Part shown: positions 1-8,452 of the stretch, piece by piece
How positions within the stretch are numbered: position 1 is the first letter of the stretch
How the letters are laid out: each line of letters opens with the position of its first letter
Source of the DNA: Bacteroidota bacterium
GTDB lineage: Bacteria; Bacteroidota; Bacteroidia; B-17B0; Aurantibacillaceae
DNA: 64,000 bases
Reading direction: 5' to 3'
Assembly: GCA_030684395.1 (NCBI GenBank)
Contig: JAUXTT010000008.1
Span: 1 to 64,000, forward strand
Notes under the pieces: model-generated
What the model was told of the DNA's origin: nothing
The model's database searches: none
Seen by the model: the letters and a program-made list of their open reading frames with translations, nothing else
Translations under genes and position numbers: made by a program

Positions 1-310
1 TCCTCTGGAGCAAATTCTTACAAAGCACGGCTCCAGCGGAGCCAAATATTAGTAATTTAATGTTAATAGATGAATGCTGGCCACAGCGTGGCCAAACAAT
101 TATGCGGGAAAAGATATGTCTTTTATATCGATAATTTAATACGGATACTTTTTGAGGGACAACTATCTAATCACATCCATAACCGATTTAATATTTCCTG
201 AGTAGTAATTGAGAGTTTATCCATTTTAATTCGGAATAGGTTCAATTAACAAAACCCGAGTAATCTGCGAATCCCGATAGCTGTGGGTACCGCGGCTAAA
301 ATAGGGGCTA
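1..310. repeat. intergenic region with two short perfect hairpins
   Basis: No gene is visible in these bases. The sequence holds two perfect hairpins with the same AGC loop: GGCTCC-agc-GGAGCC at 29-43 and TGGCCAC-agc-GTGGCCA at 78-94. The stems differ completely in sequence while the loop is the same, so they look like two members of one palindromic family. Near 272-294 there is an imperfect CCCGATAGCT..GGG palindrome resembling the one inside the RecD-like gene at 54739-54756. The window starts inside this spacer, so what lies upstream is unknown. Confidence 0.6.
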
Positions 311-1342
311 CTAAAACTTATCGAAAAAGTGCTCTTCCACATCAAAAGTAGAATGTAAACCAACATCATTAAACTCGTTGTTCAGCCACTTGTCGGCCAC
401 TTCCCTACCTTTGTTTTTCAAGCCAACTAAAAAGTCAAAAGAAGTGTTCATTTTACTTGAATAATTCAATTGCCCTAAAACATCATATCCAGAAATGGTG
501 TGAATGAAAATTTCACGGTTTAACTTATTATCAACCTTTAAAATTCCGTTTCTTAATAATTCGTTTCTATAATGAATCAATTTCATCTCATTAATCAAAC
601 TACTGTTGAAAGAGATCTCATTAACCCTGTCAGCTATATCACGAGCCGTGGTTGGAACCGATTTAATATTGATTGAATTGATCTTTACCAAAACAATATC
701 CCGGATATTTGTATTTGTAATTAAAGGGAAAATCGGCGGATTTCCTAAATACCCTCCATCCCAATAATATTCACCACCTATTTCAACTGCCTGAAACAAA
801 AACGGAAGACAGGCTGATGCTAAAACCGCATCTACAGTGATTTCTTCGTTTGAAAAGATCTTAGCTCTGTTAGTTTTTACATTGGTAGCGCAAACAAATA
901 ACTTCTTTTTATTGTATTGCTGCAATTCCTTAAAATCAACCAAATCATTCAATATATCCTTCATAGGATTAAAATTGAATGGATTAAAATTATAAGGCGA
1001 CATGAATTGGCTCATGGCATTAAACATCATGTAGCCTGCCGAATTATAAATATCACCACTCCCCATGTATTTATCCCACATAGAGGGTTTAAAGAAAAAG
1101 CTCCCTGACAACGAAATCTTTTTCCACAACTCTTCTAATAATTCTTTTGCTTTTGCAGGGCCTCCTTTATGTAATCCATAAGCGCAAACAACTGCGTTTA
1201 CTGCTCCTGCGCTTGTACCACACATAGCATCGGCTACAATTTCATCAACTTCCAGCAATCTGTCCAATACTCCCCAAGTAAATGCTCCATGAGCACCACC
1301 TCCCTGAAGAGCTATTGCAACTTTTTTTGTTTCTTTTTTCAT
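311..1342 (-). CDS. patatin-like phospholipase family protein (copy 1)
   Basis: Predicted cytoplasmic patatin-type serine lipase/acyl hydrolase with a Ser-Asp dyad. The oxyanion loop GGGAHGA is at residues 14-20, the nucleophile elbow GTSAG has Ser44, and the catalytic Asp is in the DGG motif near residue 195. There is no signal peptide. I chose the ATG at 1342 over an upstream TTG at 1366, because the TTG lies inside a perfect TATATTTG -7 box (1364-1371). The gene is a clear paralogue of the patatin gene at 3200-4216; the two flank a sigma factor pair read from the opposite strand. The substrate cannot be told from the sequence. Confidence 0.9.
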   Translation of the reverse strand: MKKETKKVAIALQGGGAHGAFTWGVLDRLLEVDEIVADAMCGTSAGAVNAVVCAYGLHKGGPAKAKELLEELWKKISLSGSFFFKPSMWDKYMGSGDIYNSAGYMMFNAMSQFMSPYNFNPFNFNPMKDILNDLVDFKELQQYNKKKLFVCATNVKTNRAKIFSNEEITVDAVLASACLPFLFQAVEIGGEYYWDGGYLGNPPIFPLITNTNIRDIVLVKINSINIKSVPTTARDIADRVNEISFNSSLINEMKLIHYRNELLRNGILKVDNKLNREIFIHTISGYDVLGQLNYSSKMNTSFDFLVGLKNKGREVADKWLNNEFNDVGLHSTFDVEEHFFDKF

Positions 1343-1363
1343 CTTGCCTTTAGTGTATATACA

Positions 1364-1371
1364 CAAATATA
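1364..1371 (-). promoter_or_regulatory. -7 box (TATATTTG) of patatin copy 1
   Basis: This matches the Bacteroidota TAnnTTTG consensus on the minus strand, 21 nt before the ATG. A clear TTTG -33 element is not seen. Confidence 0.45.
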
Positions 1372-1515
1372 GGCAAATTATATGGCCTGATGATTATTGT
1401 TGATTTATTTAGATAAAAAGCCCATTTTACCTGATAATTTAAACCTTTCTGGTAGTTTTCTGCAGATCGTTTTATGGAATTTCTTTTAACTTGCGTCTGA
1501 TAAAAAAAGAAGCTT

Positions 1516-2172
1516 ATGTTCTTCTTCGGAAAGAAGAAAATAGAGATTGCACAGCCTGCCCGAAAGGATGAATCAATTCATTCAGGCGGGGATGATGCTA
1601 CACTGATTGTTAACTACAAACAAACGGGTGATCTTGTGTACATTGGCGAGCTGTATAAAAAATACTCAAAACAGATTTTAGGTGTTTGCATTTTTTACTT
1701 TAAAGATAAGGACGAAGCCAAAGATCATGTGATGCAAATCTTTGATAAACTGATTGTAGAACTAAAAGATAAGCAGGTAGATAACTTTAAAGGATGGTTG
1801 GGTTTTGTTGTCCGTAATTACTGCATCTCTATTCTTCGAAAACAAAAAACAGATAAGAAAAGACTGAACGATTATTATGAACATGAATACACTATGCAAA
1901 ATGAAGATTCAGAGTTAGCTTTAAGTACCATCAAAGACGAAGACTTAACACTGGGATTATTGAAAGAGTCAATGAATGATCTTAAAAAAGGACAAAAAGA
2001 GTGTATTGAATTGTTCTTTCTTAAAAACAAAAGCTACCACGAAATTGTTGCGCAAACAAACTATTCATTGAACGAAGTAAAAAGTTATATCCAAAATGGA
2101 AAAAGAAATTTAAAGATCATTTTATTAGAGAAAAAACAACTATTGAAAGCTCCCCACCCCAATGAAAAATAG
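1516..2172 (+). CDS. sigma-70 family (ECF-like) RNA polymerase sigma factor with palindromic insert
   Basis: Region 2-like sequence runs from about residue 43 to 105 (YIGELYKKYSKQILGVC, then FKGWLGFVVRNYCISILRK). A region 4-like helix-turn-helix lies at about 155-205 (LKKGQKECIELFFLKNKSYHEI). The layout is that of Bacteroidota ECF sigma factors. Residues 14-25 (PARKDESIHSGG) sit between the KKKIE start and the conserved DDATL segment. They are encoded by a palindrome at 1554-1587 (GCCTG..ATGAAT-ca-ATTCAT..CAGGC) and look like an in-frame repeat insertion. The stop overlaps the next gene by 11 bp, which suggests translational coupling with its probable anti-sigma partner. Target genes are unknown. 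Confidence 0.88.
   Translation: MFFFGKKKIEIAQPARKDESIHSGGDDATLIVNYKQTGDLVYIGELYKKYSKQILGVCIFYFKDKDEAKDHVMQIFDKLIVELKDKQVDNFKGWLGFVVRNYCISILRKQKTDKKRLNDYYEHEYTMQNEDSELALSTIKDEDLTLGLLKESMNDLKKGQKECIELFFLKNKSYHEIVAQTNYSLNEVKSYIQNGKRNLKIILLEKKQLLKAPHPNEK
1554..1587. repeat. palindromic element inserted in frame in the sigma factor gene
   Basis: The outer stem is GCCTG/CAGGC and the inner perfect stem is ATGAAT-ca-ATTCAT. The element lies in the coding sequence and encodes most of residues 14-25 of the sigma factor. It is related in outer sequence to the CCTGCC..GGCAGG elements elsewhere in the window. Confidence 0.6.
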
Positions 2173-3199
2173 TACACAACATAGAAATCCGGAAGACTAC
2201 TTTGACTACCTGGCTGAGCTGGGAAGCTCTTCCATACAGACTGATGACCTCGATGACCTGAACGAAAGAATTGACAATAGGGTTCGTTTAAGTAGCAGGG
2301 GAGCAAAATCTAACATTTTTACAACCGTTTTAATTACAGTATTTACCATGGTTTTGCTATTTGTATTATTCAACAAAACATCGGTTTTACAAATCGGAAT
2401 TTCTGAAAAACAGGTGGTAAATAAAAAAGGTGATATTTTATCTCAGGCAATTGATAACGATACTGTTTCTAACATTGGGGCATACAAATCAGATCAACCA
2501 ATACCCGTTGTAACACCTAAGAAAAAAGAACATTTTGTAATTGAAAACCGCGACGATCATTTTTCTGAAGATATAAGTATTGATATGTTGCCTTCCAGAA
2601 ACATTGCATTAAATGACTCACTTCAAAACAAGAAAATAACCATCGAACTTATTGAATTACTTCCCAATGCTTCAGTACTTTACATCTACGATCTTAAAGT
2701 AACAGAGTTCCAGAAATTGTACTTTAGAAAAATGAAACCTTTCACAATTGAAACGAATGGATTAAGTGCTGCGTTCGAAAATAGTGAAGCTTATATGGCA
2801 CACAAAAACGATAATAAGATTCTCGACCCATACACACTGGATATGTTGTTGAAAGATGCTTTAAGGTCTTTCAATAAATCAAAATACAAACAATCATTTG
2901 TTTTGTTTGAGGAACTTCTGAATTATAATTCCAATGATGTTAATGCTCTTTTTTACTCGGGCCTTTGTCAGTTTTACTCAGGGCAATACTCTGATGCTAT
3001 ATCAAAGTTTAGTAAAGTAACTCAAAGCGAGAACAACGTTTTTAACCAGGAAGCGGAATGGTACAAAGCCTTAGCATACCAAAAGCAGGGCGATAAAAAG
3101 GAAGCAATAGAACTTTTATTAAAGATCAATAAACAAAAAGGGTTTTATGCAGATAAGGCTGCACAAAAACTGGAAGAAATAAAGAAGAATGGAAAATAA
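2162..3199 (+). CDS. membrane-anchored TPR protein, probable anti-sigma factor partner
   Basis: 345 aa. A cytoplasmic N-terminal segment of about 45 residues is followed by one transmembrane helix (about residues 52-70, NIFTTVLITVFTMVLLFVLF). The periplasmic part carries two or three TPR-like repeats at about 235-340 (ALRSFNKSKYKQSFVLFEELL, then ALFYSGLCQFYSGQYSDAISKF). The start overlaps the sigma factor gene by 11 bp. A sigma gene followed by a single-pass membrane protein is the usual sigma/anti-sigma arrangement, so an anti-sigma or regulatory role is inferred; no named anti-sigma domain is recognised. The gene converges on the next patatin gene with no intergenic bases: TAA 3197-3199 abuts the other stop at 3200. 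Confidence 0.8.
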   Translation: MKNSTQHRNPEDYFDYLAELGSSSIQTDDLDDLNERIDNRVRLSSRGAKSNIFTTVLITVFTMVLLFVLFNKTSVLQIGISEKQVVNKKGDILSQAIDNDTVSNIGAYKSDQPIPVVTPKKKEHFVIENRDDHFSEDISIDMLPSRNIALNDSLQNKKITIELIELLPNASVLYIYDLKVTEFQKLYFRKMKPFTIETNGLSAAFENSEAYMAHKNDNKILDPYTLDMLLKDALRSFNKSKYKQSFVLFEELLNYNSNDVNALFYSGLCQFYSGQYSDAISKFSKVTQSENNVFNQEAEWYKALAYQKQGDKKEAIELLLKINKQKGFYADKAAQKLEEIKKNGK

Positions 3200-4216
3200 C
3201 TAAGCTAATACTTCGCTCTTAAGACTGATAGTGCTTTCTTTTCCAATTTTATCGAAGTTCTTATCAAGCCACTGCTCTGCGTGATCTCTTCCGGTTTTTT
3301 TCAGGTATTGTAAAAAGTCCCAATCAGTATTCAGCTTACTCGAAAGATTTAAACCCTCCAATGCATCATCCCCTAAAATATTATGAAGAATAGTTTTTCT
3401 TAAAGTCCCATCCAAAGTAATTCCCTTTTTAATCAACTCCTGCTGAAACATAATATGTTTAAGCTCAGCTAACAATGATGAATTAAAACTTAACTCATTT
3501 ACTCTGTCGCGGATATCTTCAATTTCGGTAGGAGTTTCTTTAATTTTTATCGGATTGATTTGAATCAATAGCACATCATCAGTTCCCGCCTCATCTATTA
3601 GTGGCTGAATTGGTGGATTTCCCATGTAACCACCATCCCAATATGATTCTCCATCAATCTCAACTGCTTTGTACATGTATGGCAAACAAGCCGAAGCTAA
3701 AATTGCCTTTGCCGTAATTTCACTTGGGCCAAAAACTCTTGGTTCACAAGTACGTACATTGGTTGCGCAAACAAAAAGTTTAGGCGGATTCATTTTATGT
3801 AGTTCATTGAAGTCGATAAGTTCAAGCAATATCTCTTCAAGAGGATTAATTCCTAATGGGTTAAATTGGTAGGGCGACATATTCTCAAACATAGAAGAAA
3901 ACATTCTATACATGGGAGAATAATTCATATTCCCTTTGCTTACTGTTTTATCGTACCACGTTGGAAGCATACCTGTTTTTTTTCCTGCTTCTGAAATTTT
4001 TCTCCAGAAATTCTCCAATAACAACTTTGCTCCTGCTTTACCACCTTTATTTAAGCCATATATAGTACAAACACCATTCATTGCTCCGGCACTTGTGCCA
4101 CACACGCCTTCAATAGCAATCCTGTCATCATCCAACAACCTGTCAATTACTCCCCAGGTAAATGCTCCGTGTGCTCCTCCGCCTTGTAATGCAAGATCTA
4201 TTTTCTTAACAGCCAT
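3200..4216 (-). CDS. patatin-like phospholipase family protein (copy 2)
   Basis: 338 aa, paralogous along its whole length to the gene at 311-1342. GGGAHGA lies at residues 12-18, GTSAG has nucleophile Ser42, and the catalytic Asp is in WDGGYMGNPP (Asp194). It has no signal peptide, so an intracellular acyl hydrolase is inferred. The ATG start at 4216 is preceded by a TACATTTG -7 box at 4237-4244. The gene ends exactly at the stop of the convergent TPR gene. Two copies around one sigma pair suggest an old duplication or selection for dosage; substrates are unknown. Confidence 0.9.
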   Translation of the reverse strand: MAVKKIDLALQGGGAHGAFTWGVIDRLLDDDRIAIEGVCGTSAGAMNGVCTIYGLNKGGKAGAKLLLENFWRKISEAGKKTGMLPTWYDKTVSKGNMNYSPMYRMFSSMFENMSPYQFNPLGINPLEEILLELIDFNELHKMNPPKLFVCATNVRTCEPRVFGPSEITAKAILASACLPYMYKAVEIDGESYWDGGYMGNPPIQPLIDEAGTDDVLLIQINPIKIKETPTEIEDIRDRVNELSFNSSLLAELKHIMFQQELIKKGITLDGTLRKTILHNILGDDALEGLNLSSKLNTDWDFLQYLKKTGRDHAEQWLDKNFDKIGKESTISLKSEVLA

Positions 4217-4236
4217 AGTTTTTAATTTAATATATC

Positions 4237-4244
4237 CAAATGTA
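4237..4244 (-). promoter_or_regulatory. -7 box (TACATTTG) of patatin copy 2
   Basis: Exact match to TAnnTTTG, 20 nt before the ATG at 4216. The -33 element is unclear. Confidence 0.4.
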
Positions 4245-4299
4245 TGAAAATTTAATCAGCCACAGAGATTTATATTTTCTGAGGTTTTGGGATTATAGA

Positions 4300-4512
4300 G
4301 ACTTGGGAATCAAGAAACAAAACTATAAAAGATGCAAGAATGATCTTTACTTAATAAGTAAATCATATTTTAGAATCAAGAAGCAGGACTATAAGAAACA
4401 AGACTCAATTTTATTAAATAAAGAAATTCAAGATAAGCTTATTTACGTCGAAAGGTATTTAGCTTTCCACTAAATAGTCTTGAATCTTGTGTCTTACAAT
4501 CTTGATTCTAGA
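4300..4512. repeat. AATCAAGAA-type repeat island downstream of glmM
   Basis: Two direct units (4308-4345 and 4371-4415) share GAATCAAGAARCARRACTATAA. A partly inverted unit lies at 4475-4510 (GTCTTGAATCTTGTGTCTTA..). A related TCTTGCATCTTGTGTCTTG stretch occurs at 41878-41912, again directly against the 3' end of a minus-strand gene (hflX). An open frame at 4240-4473 is made largely of these repeats (GIKKQNYKR, RIKKQDYKK) and is not called as a gene. Confidence 0.55.
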
Positions 4513-4513
4513 A

Positions 4514-5905
4514 CTAGTTCTTAATGATTTCTTTAATATCCTCAATGATCTTCTTCGCCAGATTCTCTGCAGTTGTTTGAGATGCGCTTTCAGAGTATAT
4601 TCTAATGATCGGCTCTGTATTTGATTTACGAAGATGAACCCATTCTTTATCGAATTCTATCTTTACTCCATCTTCTACATTTACAGGTTGTTTTTTATAT
4701 TTGGTTCTTACTTTTTCCAAAACCTTATCTACATCAATTTCCGGAGTAAGCTCTATTTTATTTTTAGAAATATGATAATCAGGATAAGTTGCGCGCAACA
4801 TGGAAACAGTTTTTCCGAATTTAGCCAAATGAGTTAAGAATATCGCAATACCTGCTAAAGCATCTCTTCCATAATGTAACTCTGGTAAAATAACGCCACC
4901 GTTTCCTTCACCACCAATAATTGCATTGGTTTCCTTCATTTTGGTAACTACGTTCACTTCACCAACAGCTGCTGCGCTGTATTTACCTTTTGCTTTTTCA
5001 GTAATATCTCTAAGAGCACGTGTAGAAGAAAGATTAGAAACGGTATTACCACCTTTCTTTAATTTCAATACATAATCAGCAACCGCAACCAAAGTATATT
5101 CTTCACCAAACATTTCTCCGTCTTCACACACTAATGCCAAACGATCAACATCGGGGTCAACAGAAATACCTACATCGGCATTGTTTTTAATTACAATTTT
5201 AGATAAGTCACGTAAATTTTCGGGAAGAGGTTCCGGGTTGTGAGGGAAGTTACCATCCGGTTCACAATACAGTTCAATGATTTCAGTAACCCCTAATGCT
5301 TTTAATAATCTTGGAACAGCAATACCACCAGTCGAATTTACTGCATCCACTGCCACTTTAAATTTTCTGTCAGTTATAGCTTTCACATCCACATAAGGAA
5401 GTGCAAGTATTTTTTCAATATGTTTATCAATAAAATCATCTGTTTGTTTATACAAACCCAAATTTGTTACCTGTGCATACTCCATATTGGTTTCTGCCAA
5501 AGCAAGCACTTCTTTTCCATCCAAATCATTAATGAACTCACCCTTCTCGTTCAACAATTTCAATGCGTTCCATTGTTTAGGATTATGGCTTGCAGTTAAA
5601 ATAATTCCGCCCTGAGCTTCATAATGAGGAACTGCCATTTCAACAGTTGGGGTGGTAGATAAGCCAAGGTCAAGTACATCAATACCTAAACCTACAAGTG
5701 TACCGCAAACCAACTGATTAACCATAGAACCTGATATACGGGCATCCCTGCCTATAACAACCTTTGATTTTTTTCCGTTATTTCTATTGATGATCCACGT
5801 TCCATACGCCGAAGCAAATTTCACTACATCTATCGGGCTAAGTCCTTCTCCTGGCTTTCCTCCTATTGTTCCTCTTATTCCTGAGATCGATTTTATTAAG
5901 GTCAC
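4514..5905 (-). CDS. glmM: phosphoglucosamine mutase
   Basis: Converts glucosamine-6-phosphate to glucosamine-1-phosphate for UDP-GlcNAc, peptidoglycan and LPS synthesis. This is the alpha-D-phosphohexomutase fold: the phosphoserine loop TASHNPKQW has Ser106, the metal loop DPDVDR is at 250-255, and the C-terminal phosphate-binding RKSNTEPIIRIY is present. 463 aa is the normal length. The N-terminus SISGIRGTIGG is typical of the Bacteroidota enzyme, and its only sensible start is GTG at 5903-5905. A TAGATTTG -7 box sits at 5928-5935. A phosphomannomutase activity cannot be fully excluded from sequence alone. Confidence 0.9.
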   Translation of the reverse strand: MTLIKSISGIRGTIGGKPGEGLSPIDVVKFASAYGTWIINRNNGKKSKVVIGRDARISGSMVNQLVCGTLVGLGIDVLDLGLSTTPTVEMAVPHYEAQGGIILTASHNPKQWNALKLLNEKGEFINDLDGKEVLALAETNMEYAQVTNLGLYKQTDDFIDKHIEKILALPYVDVKAITDRKFKVAVDAVNSTGGIAVPRLLKALGVTEIIELYCEPDGNFPHNPEPLPENLRDLSKIVIKNNADVGISVDPDVDRLALVCEDGEMFGEEYTLVAVADYVLKLKKGGNTVSNLSSTRALRDITEKAKGKYSAAAVGEVNVVTKMKETNAIIGGEGNGGVILPELHYGRDALAGIAIFLTHLAKFGKTVSMLRATYPDYHISKNKIELTPEIDVDKVLEKVRTKYKKQPVNVEDGVKIEFDKEWVHLRKSNTEPIIRIYSESASQTTAENLAKKIIEDIKEIIKN

Positions 5906-5927
5906 TTCTTCTTATATTTTGGGAGAA

Positions 5928-5935
5928 CAAATCTA
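5928..5935 (-). promoter_or_regulatory. -7 box (TAGATTTG) of glmM
   Basis: Exact TAnnTTTG match 22 nt upstream of the GTG start; no good -33 TTTG is seen. Confidence 0.4.
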
Positions 5936-6024
5936 CTCATAAGAACCTGCGGTTTTACGGTATTTTTCTCAACATTTCAAGAAAGTGATGTTTATAAAAA
6001 AAAAGAAATCAACAATAATAATCG

Positions 6025-6032
6025 TATCTTTG
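6025..6032 (+). promoter_or_regulatory. -7 box (TATCTTTG) of the TPR-comA operon
   Basis: Exact TAnnTTTG match about 92 nt before the ATG at 6125. This would give a leader of about 85 nt ending in a strong AAAAGGAGGA Shine-Dalgarno. Confidence 0.4.
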
Positions 6033-6124
6033 TATTACAGACAAAATGACATTGGTACGTTTGTTGTCTTCGTATAGTGGGGTCGGATTAAAGTGAGGTT
6101 AGAAACTATTAAAAGGAGGATTTT

Positions 6125-7516
6125 ATGGACGATCGAAATAACGGGTTCATGGAGTTGGTTGAGAAGTTTGAGAATACTGTAAAAAATAATACTCCGGCAT
6201 TTTTTGATTCGGAGGAACTGGAAGAGATAATTGAGCACTACTTTACCATTTTTAAGATGGATATGGTGAAAATTGCTATCGAAAGATCGTTGCAACAATA
6301 TCCATATAATGTAATGTTCAAGATCTATAAAGCACAATATCTTTCCGGATTACACGAAACCAAGGAGGCATTATCTTTATTGAATGATCTTGAATCTATT
6401 GAACCTTCCAATCCTGAAATATATACAACAAGGGCACTTATATACAGTCAAATGGGACTGAGTGAGCAAGCTATTGAAAATTATAAGATAGCACTTAAAC
6501 ACAGCGATGATCCGGGTGAAATATACATAGCTATAGGACAAGAATTCCTCAACGAAGAAAAAGCCAACGATGCTATTTATTACTTTAAAAAGGCACTTAA
6601 ATTCAAGAAGGATAACGAATTTATTTTAAATGAGTTAGCCCTTGCATTTGACATTGCTCAAAAAAATAACGAAGCAATAGATTTTTTCAATGCTTTTATT
6701 GATGAAAACCCCTACAGCCATATTGCATGGTTTAACTTAGGCGTTTGTTACAGCAAAAACAGCGAATTTGAAAAAGCGATTGATGCTTACGATTATTGCC
6801 TGGCTATTAAGGACGATTTTTCATCGGCCTACTTCAACAAAGGAAACTCACTGGCCAACCAGGGTAAATACAAAGAAGCAATTGCAACTTATAACGAAAC
6901 ATTTAGTTTTGAAGATCCGGATCCAAGTGCTTATTTCTATATCGGTGAATGTTACGAATACCTGAATGAATACGATCACGCTTTATTGAACTACAATAAA
7001 TGCGTGAAGCTGGATCCTTCTTTTGGTGATGCCTGGTTAGCAATTGGTATTGTACTGGAGGCTCAGAACCGCATAATGGAAGGTATCCATTATGTAAAAA
7101 AAGCAACCGAGATTAACCCTACCAATGCTGAGTACTGGTATATTTACGCTGAGATTCAACAAAAAATTGGCTTTCAGGAAGAATCGATAAACGCTTTTGC
7201 AAGGGTAATTGAATTGGGGTACGACGACTTTGATGTGTATCTCGATTACTCAAATGTATTGATGGAAGCTGGTTTTGAGAACGAAGCAGTTGAAATGCTT
7301 GCAGAAGGAATTCGTTTGTTTCCCGAAGTTGCCGAATTACATTACCGCATGAGTGCCTTGTTACTTGTGTTGGCAAGAAAGCAGGAAGCAATGGTTTATT
7401 TACAAAGTGCATTGGTTCTTGATTATGAAAAACACAATGAACTGTTTGATTACGTTCCTGACTTAAAGGAAAACGCAACAGTACTTGAAATTATAAATAC
7501 GTATAAAAAAGGATAA
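6125..7516 (+). CDS. tetratricopeptide repeat protein
   Basis: 463 aa, almost entirely made of consecutive TPR units (about ten, from residue 60 to 440; for example AWFNLGVCYSKNSEFEKAIDAY and AYFNKGNSLANQGKYKEAIATY). No signal peptide or membrane helix is seen, so it is a cytoplasmic protein-protein scaffold. The start is fixed by an unusually strong Shine-Dalgarno, AAAAGGAGGA at 6111-6120, which is rare in this phylum. Only 7 bases separate it from the ComA homologue downstream, so the two are almost certainly co-transcribed. The partner protein is not known. Confidence 0.88.
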   Translation: MDDRNNGFMELVEKFENTVKNNTPAFFDSEELEEIIEHYFTIFKMDMVKIAIERSLQQYPYNVMFKIYKAQYLSGLHETKEALSLLNDLESIEPSNPEIYTTRALIYSQMGLSEQAIENYKIALKHSDDPGEIYIAIGQEFLNEEKANDAIYYFKKALKFKKDNEFILNELALAFDIAQKNNEAIDFFNAFIDENPYSHIAWFNLGVCYSKNSEFEKAIDAYDYCLAIKDDFSSAYFNKGNSLANQGKYKEAIATYNETFSFEDPDPSAYFYIGECYEYLNEYDHALLNYNKCVKLDPSFGDAWLAIGIVLEAQNRIMEGIHYVKKATEINPTNAEYWYIYAEIQQKIGFQEESINAFARVIELGYDDFDVYLDYSNVLMEAGFENEAVEMLAEGIRLFPEVAELHYRMSALLLVLARKQEAMVYLQSALVLDYEKHNELFDYVPDLKENATVLEIINTYKKG

Positions 7517-7523
7517 AGAGAAG

Positions 7524-8327
7524 ATGTACAATTTTGAATTAGATTACCTGCCCGAAAGAACAAAGAAGAACCTGCCCACCGGAAAGGCAGGCAGAACAAA
7601 TGGAATAACTATGGTTATGGACAAGGGCATGAGTACGCGCCAGGCCGAAGATATGATAGAAGTTGCGGGAGACAAAGTTGACTTTGTGAAGTTTGGTTTC
7701 GGAACCTCATTAGTAACACACAATCTGAAAGAGAAAATAAAACTTTTTAAAGAAGCCAACATAAAAGTATATTTAGGCGGAACCTTATTGGAAGCATTTA
7801 TCATTCGCAACAAATTTGATGATTACCAAAAATTACTGGATAAATTTAAATTAGACGCAGCAGAGGTATCTGACGGATCAATTGAAATGGACCACAATGA
7901 AAAATGTGAATACATTCAAACACTATCTAAAAATTTTACTGTACTTTCTGAAGTAGGATCTAAAGAAGAAGGAATTATTATTCACCCGAACAAATGGGTG
8001 AAGATGATGAATGCCGAATTACAGGCAGGTTCGTACAAAGTAATTGCAGAAGCAAGGGAAAGCGGTAATGTAGGGATTTTCCACAGAAACGGAAGTACCC
8101 ACGTAATGTTGGTAAACAAAATTACCAGCAAAGTACCGGTAGAACATATTATTTGGGAAACCCCACAAAAAGCACAACAGGTTTATTTTATTAAATTATT
8201 TGGGGCTAATGTAAACGTGGGTAACATTGGCTACGAAGATGTAATTCCTTTGGAAACGTTGCGTTTAGGGTTACGTGGAGATACCTTCTTCCACTTCCTT
8301 CCTGAAGAAATGAAAGCAGTTCAATAA
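7524..8327 (+). CDS. phosphosulfolactate synthase family protein (ComA-like)
   Basis: 267 aa TIM-barrel homologue of (2R)-phospho-3-sulfolactate synthase, which adds sulfite to phosphoenolpyruvate in coenzyme M synthesis. The recognisable segments are GITMVMDKG, DFVKFGFGTS, YLGGTLLEAF and AEVSDGSIEM. Bacteroidota do not make coenzyme M, so here it more likely serves another sulfonate, or its reaction has changed; this is inference. No comB or comC homologue is nearby. Residues 16-23 (NLPTGKAG) are encoded by a CCTGCC..GGCAGG palindrome (7571-7591) and look like an in-frame insertion just ahead of the conserved core. It lies in an operon with the TPR gene upstream. Confidence 0.85.
   Translation: MYNFELDYLPERTKKNLPTGKAGRTNGITMVMDKGMSTRQAEDMIEVAGDKVDFVKFGFGTSLVTHNLKEKIKLFKEANIKVYLGGTLLEAFIIRNKFDDYQKLLDKFKLDAAEVSDGSIEMDHNEKCEYIQTLSKNFTVLSEVGSKEEGIIIHPNKWVKMMNAELQAGSYKVIAEARESGNVGIFHRNGSTHVMLVNKITSKVPVEHIIWETPQKAQQVYFIKLFGANVNVGNIGYEDVIPLETLRLGLRGDTFFHFLPEEMKAVQ
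7571..7591. repeat. CCTGCC..GGCAGG palindrome inserted in the comA-like gene
   Basis: Perfect 6-bp arms (CCTGCC 7571-7576, GGCAGG 7586-7591) around a 9-nt loop, inside the coding sequence. It encodes the LPTGKAG peptide. The same arms occur in the intergenic copy at 35131-35147. Confidence 0.65.
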
Positions 8328-8345
8328 ACATTACTTCACAAACGA

Positions 8346-8420
8346 AATGTCACGTCGAGCGAAGTCGGGACGATTATGAAAACGTGTCTCATCTGTTCTC
8401 GACTTCGCTCGAACTGGCGC
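8346..8420. repeat. GTCGAGCGAAGTCGAGA long-hairpin repeat, copy 1
   Basis: Inverted repeat whose arms GTCGAGCGAAGTCGgGA (8354-8370) and TTCTCGACTTCGCTCGAAC (about 8396-8414) flank a loop of about 25 nt. The loop (cgattatgaaaacgtgtctc) is almost the same as in the copy at 46878-46955, so the whole unit of about 75 bp is the repeat. It lies between convergent genes. Confidence 0.7.
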
Positions 8421-8452
8421 TCATAGTGGACTTTTGAGGCTGCCTCCTTTTA

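Noticed and set aside
4240-4473. 77-aa open frame
   Set aside because: It is made of the AATCAAGAA repeat units and has no protein-family character.
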